From the NCBI GenBank assembly GCA_023259875.1, contig JALRFL010000036.1, positions 1 to 9,528 of the forward strand: a DNA stretch of 9,528 bases, in the 5' to 3' direction. The stretch comes from Alphaproteobacteria bacterium (GTDB lineage: Bacteria; Pseudomonadota; Alphaproteobacteria; Puniceispirillales; UBA1172). The translations under genes and the position numbers were made by a program. Of this stretch, positions 6,678 through 9,528 are shown one piece after another (the stretch's first letter is position 1; every line of letters begins with the position of its first letter). The notes beneath the pieces were generated by a model. It saw only the letters and a list, made by a program, of their open reading frames with translations, was not told where the DNA came from and ran no database searches.

Positions 6678-7610
6678 ATGAAACATAAATCTGGGGAAAT
6701 CTGGGGCGGAATATATATTCTTATCGCGATGGCGATAATTGGTCCTAATGATACGCTGGTGGTGATGCTAGAAGATAGCATTGGTGTTGGCCAGTTTCAT
6801 TTGTTGCGCAGTCTGATTTCGGTTCCGTTGATGTTAATCGTAGCGTGGTTTGTTGGCTCAAACCTCAAGATCATTCGGCCATGGTTTATGATGCTGCGCA
6901 ATTTCTGTTTCATGGTATCAATGTTGATTTATTTCTCGTCACTGTCGTTTCTTCCTATGGCGGTTACGGGGGCTGGGATTTTCACCTGTCCTATTTTTGT
7001 ACTGATTTTCTCACGGCTGTTTTTTGGGCAACATATCGGCATTCGGCGCATTAGCGCGGTGGCAATTGGCTCGGCAGGGGTATTGGTTATTCTTGATCCA
7101 AACGGCACAGATTTTTCATGGATGCATATCTTGCCCGTCTGTGGAGGTGCCTTTTTGGCGCTAAGCAATATCTTAACAAAGCGGTATTGCGACCAAGAAA
7201 ACCCAGTGGTGTTGTCGGCGATGGGGTTTACCTTTTTAGGCATTGGCGGCGGTGTTGCCTCGCTCTTGCTGGGGATGTATCCGGTTGAACCTAATGACCA
7301 TCTGACACCATTTATCACCACCTCTTGGGGTACGGTTTCGCTTGCGGTGTTTGGGCTGATATTTGCGCAGGCCTTTTTTTCAACTATCGCCATGTGGTTT
7401 ATGACCCGCGCTTATCAGGTTGGTGACCCTACCTATATTAATGTGTTTGAATATTTCTTTTTGATCTCTGCTGGCCTAGCGGCGTGGATTTTCCTTGAAC
7501 AGTATTTAGGCCTGCAGGACATTATCGGTATTGTTTTGATTGTTGTGGCAGGGGTGATCGCCACGCGCGCAGGCTTGCAAAAAGATGCCGATAGCACGGT
7601 TTTGAATTAA
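6678..7610 (+). CDS. EamA/DMT superfamily transporter (second copy, distant)
   Basis: This is a 310-residue, ten-helix inner-membrane permease with two EamA halves (about residues 8-140 and 148-296). Landmarks are HLLRSLISVPLML (41-53), YFSSLSFLPMAVTGAG (85-100), IFSRLFFGQHIG (110-121) ending the first half with GVLVILDP, and in the second half AYQVGDPTYINVFEYF (245-260) and IFLEQYLGLQDIIGIVLIV. Glu274 in FLEQ corresponds to the glutamate found at this place in most family members. It is not a recent duplicate of the transporter at 1172-2044, since the sequences differ throughout. The ATG lies 8 nt after the CoA-transferase stop with no clear ribosome site, suggesting translational coupling and a shared transcript. 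It may carry the substrate or a product of the enzymes upstream. The end overlaps the convergent MFS gene. Confidence 0.88.
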   Translation: MKHKSGEIWGGIYILIAMAIIGPNDTLVVMLEDSIGVGQFHLLRSLISVPLMLIVAWFVGSNLKIIRPWFMMLRNFCFMVSMLIYFSSLSFLPMAVTGAGIFTCPIFVLIFSRLFFGQHIGIRRISAVAIGSAGVLVILDPNGTDFSWMHILPVCGGAFLALSNILTKRYCDQENPVVLSAMGFTFLGIGGGVASLLLGMYPVEPNDHLTPFITTSWGTVSLAVFGLIFAQAFFSTIAMWFMTRAYQVGDPTYINVFEYFFLISAGLAAWIFLEQYLGLQDIIGIVLIVVAGVIATRAGLQKDADSTVLN

Positions 7611-8800
7611 TCAACCCGTATCGGCATGGTTCGGGTTAACAATCCGGCAATAAACAGCGCCACCCCAAGAATAACAAACAGCCCACTGATATCTGTAAAT
7701 ATCAAGATCAGCGTTGCCAATCCGGGGGTAACAACAAAGGACATTTCCCGCCAAGTGGAAAAGACGCTGGTCATTTCCACCCTGACTTTGGGGCTTACCA
7801 TGCGCATAAAGGGAATGTTTCCGATAATATCCAGCATATCAAACCCAAGCGATGCCAACAGCAATAACAGCAAACCCCAGATGGTAGGTTCTGGCAAAAG
7901 CCCAAGAACAATCATGCTGCTGCCAGCAAGCATGAAGCTAAACAAGATGGTTTTTCGAATGCCAATGATTTGGGCAACATGGGCAAAGCGTCCAGAAAAC
8001 AACAGAACAGACATAATGCCGCCCATAAAAAGCCCAATCCATTGGGGGGCAATGCCAGCGTCCTGAAGATAAATTGGCCCATAAGAAAAAAACACCACCC
8101 ATGAGGATGACCGCGCCACCGCGATCAGATAGGCGACTCGCATATGCGGGTTCGCAAAATAGGTTCGGACATTGCGGATAAAGTTTAGGTTCTTGGCGTC
8201 AGGCGGACGAATATTTTCAGCTTCTGAAATACGAAGCCACCAGAACACAGAAATTAAAACGCTGACGAGGACAATCGATAAAACAAAAGGCGCACGCGGA
8301 TCAACATTCACCCATATCCATGTGCCGAGAAAAGGAAAGATCAGCCAAGCCAGACCAGAAAACATAATTTTCCTGCTCTCAGCACTGGCTAGTTTTTTTC
8401 GGGGAATAAAGTCCATAGTATAAAGCGAGATGCACATCATCATCAAACCTGCTCCAACCATGCGGCAAGTATTGGCGGCAATAAAACTCCACGGCAGATC
8501 AATCATAAAGAGAAAATTGCCTGCGATGGCTATGCCAACCCCGATGGTGAAGACATATTTTCGGGTCAGCAAACTGATAAGGCTTCCTGTGTAAAGCACG
8601 ATTGGCAAAGACATTAAGGCGGCGATAAAAAGACTCAGAGAGAGCATCACCCTATCATTATCTAAAACGGCTAATCCAACGAGAGAAACCAGAGATCCAA
8701 GCACCGCCATTGAGGCGCTATTCATTCCATAAATAATACCAAGTGTGGTGCCGCCGGGGGTGCCACCTAAAGCCATACGGATGGGAGGACGAAAGGCCAT
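7607..8800 (-). CDS. Major facilitator superfamily (MFS) transporter
   Basis: This 397-residue protein has twelve hydrophobic segments in two six-helix halves, separated by a cytoplasmic loop around ISEAENIRPPDAKNLNFIRNVR, as in MFS permeases. The loop between helices 2 and 3, where the family motif A (G-x-L-a-D-x-x-G-R-K) belongs, reads GSLISLLTRKYV (residues 72-83): the glycine and RK remain but the aspartate is missing. The loop between helices 8 and 9 has GRFAHVAQIIGIRK, a second degenerate copy. The ATG at 8798-8800 is the only start consistent with the open frame, since TAA lies at 8822-8824; a second ATG eight codons in (8774-8776) is possible. No strong ribosome site is seen. The substrate is unknown. 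It converges on the EamA gene; its upstream side abuts the AT-rich phage-like segment. Confidence 0.87.
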   Translation of the reverse strand: MAFRPPIRMALGGTPGGTTLGIIYGMNSASMAVLGSLVSLVGLAVLDNDRVMLSLSLFIAALMSLPIVLYTGSLISLLTRKYVFTIGVGIAIAGNFLFMIDLPWSFIAANTCRMVGAGLMMMCISLYTMDFIPRKKLASAESRKIMFSGLAWLIFPFLGTWIWVNVDPRAPFVLSIVLVSVLISVFWWLRISEAENIRPPDAKNLNFIRNVRTYFANPHMRVAYLIAVARSSSWVVFFSYGPIYLQDAGIAPQWIGLFMGGIMSVLLFSGRFAHVAQIIGIRKTILFSFMLAGSSMIVLGLLPEPTIWGLLLLLLASLGFDMLDIIGNIPFMRMVSPKVRVEMTSVFSTWREMSFVVTPGLATLILIFTDISGLFVILGVALFIAGLLTRTMPIRVD

Positions 8801-8936
8801 TAAAAATGATACTTCATATGGTTAGTCTTATCTTCATAACCATACGCCCAATTTCATAATAGGCAATCGCCAATTCGTGTTATAAAGGGTTATAGTTCTA
8901 AAACTGATATTTTCGAAAGAAAGGAGATCATTAGCT
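8801..8936. other. Right sequence joint zone (alphaproteobacterial block / phage-like DNA)
   Basis: Upstream of the MFS gene there is no recognisable coding sequence for about 135 nt. Near its left end the zone should hold the MFS promoter; TTGCCT and TATGGT about 16 nt apart on the minus strand are only a weak candidate. From about 8890 the bases become AT-rich like the following phage genes, with a ribosome site AAGGAG at 8921-8926 belonging to them. The exact crossover cannot be fixed by eye, and no repeat, tRNA end or integrase site is visible. Confidence 0.55.
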
Positions 8937-9235
8937 ATGAGCAATTAGCTTATGGTCGTTTAGGATGGGATGAGGATAAGTTTTGGAACGCATCAATCAG
9001 CTATTTTTTTAAAGCCTTAATTGGGTTTAATGATTTAGAATTTGAGCGAACTAAAACGCAATGGACAATAGCACGATGGCAGTCAGCTTTATTATTAAAG
9101 CCTCACGCTAAAAATGGGTTAAGTCCAAGAGATATAACAGTTTTTCCTTGGGAAGAAGATGAAAAACCGCTAACTAAAAAAGAGTGGATTGAACAAAATA
9201 AAGAGATTTTTGAAGTTTGTAAAAAGTTAAGATAA
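8937..9235 (+). CDS. Probable phage tail assembly chaperone, start disrupted
   Basis: From 8942 to the TAA at 9233-9235 there are 97 open codons beginning QLAYGRLGWDEDKFW and ending EIFEVCKKLR, but no ATG, GTG or TTG in that frame gives a proper start. A good ribosome site (AAGGAG, 8921-8926) points to the ATG at 8937-8939, which reads only Met-Ser-Asn before TAG at 8946-8948. One extra base between 8940 and 8945 would join them into a 99-residue protein starting Met-Ser-Gln-Leu-Ala-Tyr. The 'G-x-LG-x-x-x-x-x-FW-x-x-(S/T)' opening resembles small tail assembly chaperone proteins (the gene-transfer-agent rcc01693 type), and the position directly before a tape measure gene is the classical chaperone place. 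The stop overlaps the next start as TAATG. AT-rich codon use separates it from the middle block. The identification as a chaperone rests on context and a short pattern. Confidence 0.5.
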
Positions 9236-9528
9236 TGGAATTTATAAATGCAGGTATAACCTTTGATGGTAGTGGTGTTCAGGCTGGGATGAAAGATGCA
9301 GCTGATGCCATTAAAAAAGGTGGCGAGGAAATAGGTAAAGCGGCTAATGATGCTGCTACTAAGTCAGACTTTGCATTTAAAAGTTTAACTCAAGCTTACA
9401 GGCAAACTGCAAAAGATGCTCAATTTTTAGCCGAAACTCAAGGGATAAATTCAAAAGCTTTCATAGATGCAGCTACTAAGGCTGGGCAATATAAAAACGC
9501 ATTAGACGATGTTAATATAGTAGTCAAT
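9235..9528 (+). CDS. Phage tail tape measure protein, N-terminal part (runs off window)
   Basis: The ATG at 9235-9237 shares its A with the stop of the preceding gene, indicating translational coupling. The frame stays open for 98 codons to the window edge. The start MEFINAGITFDGSGVQAGMK is a common tape measure opening: a short strand, then 'D-x-S-x-x-x-x-x-x-x-x' into a long alanine- and lysine-rich amphipathic helix. It continues with SLTQAYRQTAKDAQFLAETQ and KAGQYKNALDDVN, a helical pattern I associate with tape measure proteins of Bacteroidetes phages and prophages. Tape measure proteins set the tail tube length and are usually many hundreds of residues long, so most of the gene is missing here. 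Composition is AT-rich. Whether it is a free phage, prophage or contaminating fragment cannot be told from this piece. Confidence 0.65.
   Translation, partial: MEFINAGITFDGSGVQAGMKDAADAIKKGGEEIGKAANDAATKSDFAFKSLTQAYRQTAKDAQFLAETQGINSKAFIDAATKAGQYKNALDDVNIVVN

Noticed and set aside
6929..7393. Minus-strand open frame of 154 codons inside the second EamA gene
   Set aside because: It is antisense to a full-length membrane protein; the translation looks like complement noise (proline- and serine-rich, no domain).
7626..8066. Plus-strand open frame of 146 codons inside the MFS gene
   Set aside because: It is antisense to a complete twelve-helix transporter, and its product has no recognisable features.
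1..9528. CRISPR array, tRNA, rRNA, IS element or defence system
   Set aside because: Reading both strands I found no regularly spaced repeats, cloverleaf-like sequence, transposase or toxin/nuclease genes.

Overview
The window looks like three pieces of DNA joined end to end. The middle piece (about 580 to at least 8800) is continuous, tightly packed bacterial sequence of medium GC. Its gene content and protein style fit a marine alphaproteobacterium of the SAR116 kind; that assignment is inference from familiarity, since there is no rRNA or other marker gene. The left end (1 to about 575) and the right end (from somewhere in 8801-8936 to 9528) are clearly more AT-rich and carry unrelated genes. 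The left end has the tail of a SURF1-type cytochrome oxidase assembly gene and a small membrane protein, in the order known from gammaproteobacterial cox clusters. The right end has phage tail genes. Both joints cut or crowd genes abruptly, so a chimeric contig (metagenome misassembly or amplification chimera) is the simplest reading, with real recombination as the alternative.

Left to right: (1) 1-215 and 199-579, minus strand: a partial small membrane protein and the C-terminal part of SURF1. (2) 570-1091, minus: a pirin that keeps its metal-binding cupin but loses its second half at the joint. (3) 1172-2044 (or 2077), minus: an EamA-type 10-helix transporter. (4) A divergent intergenic region with an imperfect palindrome. 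(5) 2194-7610, plus: a run of six genes, namely a luciferase-like flavin monooxygenase, a 4-oxalocrotonate tautomerase-like small enzyme, an alpha/beta hydrolase, a tartrate/D-malate-type decarboxylating dehydrogenase, a class III (CaiB/BaiF) CoA-transferase and a second EamA transporter. (6) 7607-8800, minus: an MFS transporter that converges on the EamA gene and shares its stop-codon bases. (7) 8937-9528, plus: a probable phage tail assembly chaperone whose start is out of frame, then the start of a tail tape measure protein running off the window.

The most coherent biology is the plus-strand run. The first three genes are separated by 2 nt each and are almost certainly co-transcribed. An oxygenase, a tautomerase, a hydrolase, a hydroxyacid dehydrogenase and a CoA-transferase would suit oxidation and ring or ester opening of a small organic compound, isomerisation, oxidation of a hydroxydiacid and activation to a CoA thioester. 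I do not recognise this set as a described pathway, and the substrate cannot be read from the sequence. No regulator, flavin reductase, RNA gene, IS element, CRISPR array or origin is visible.
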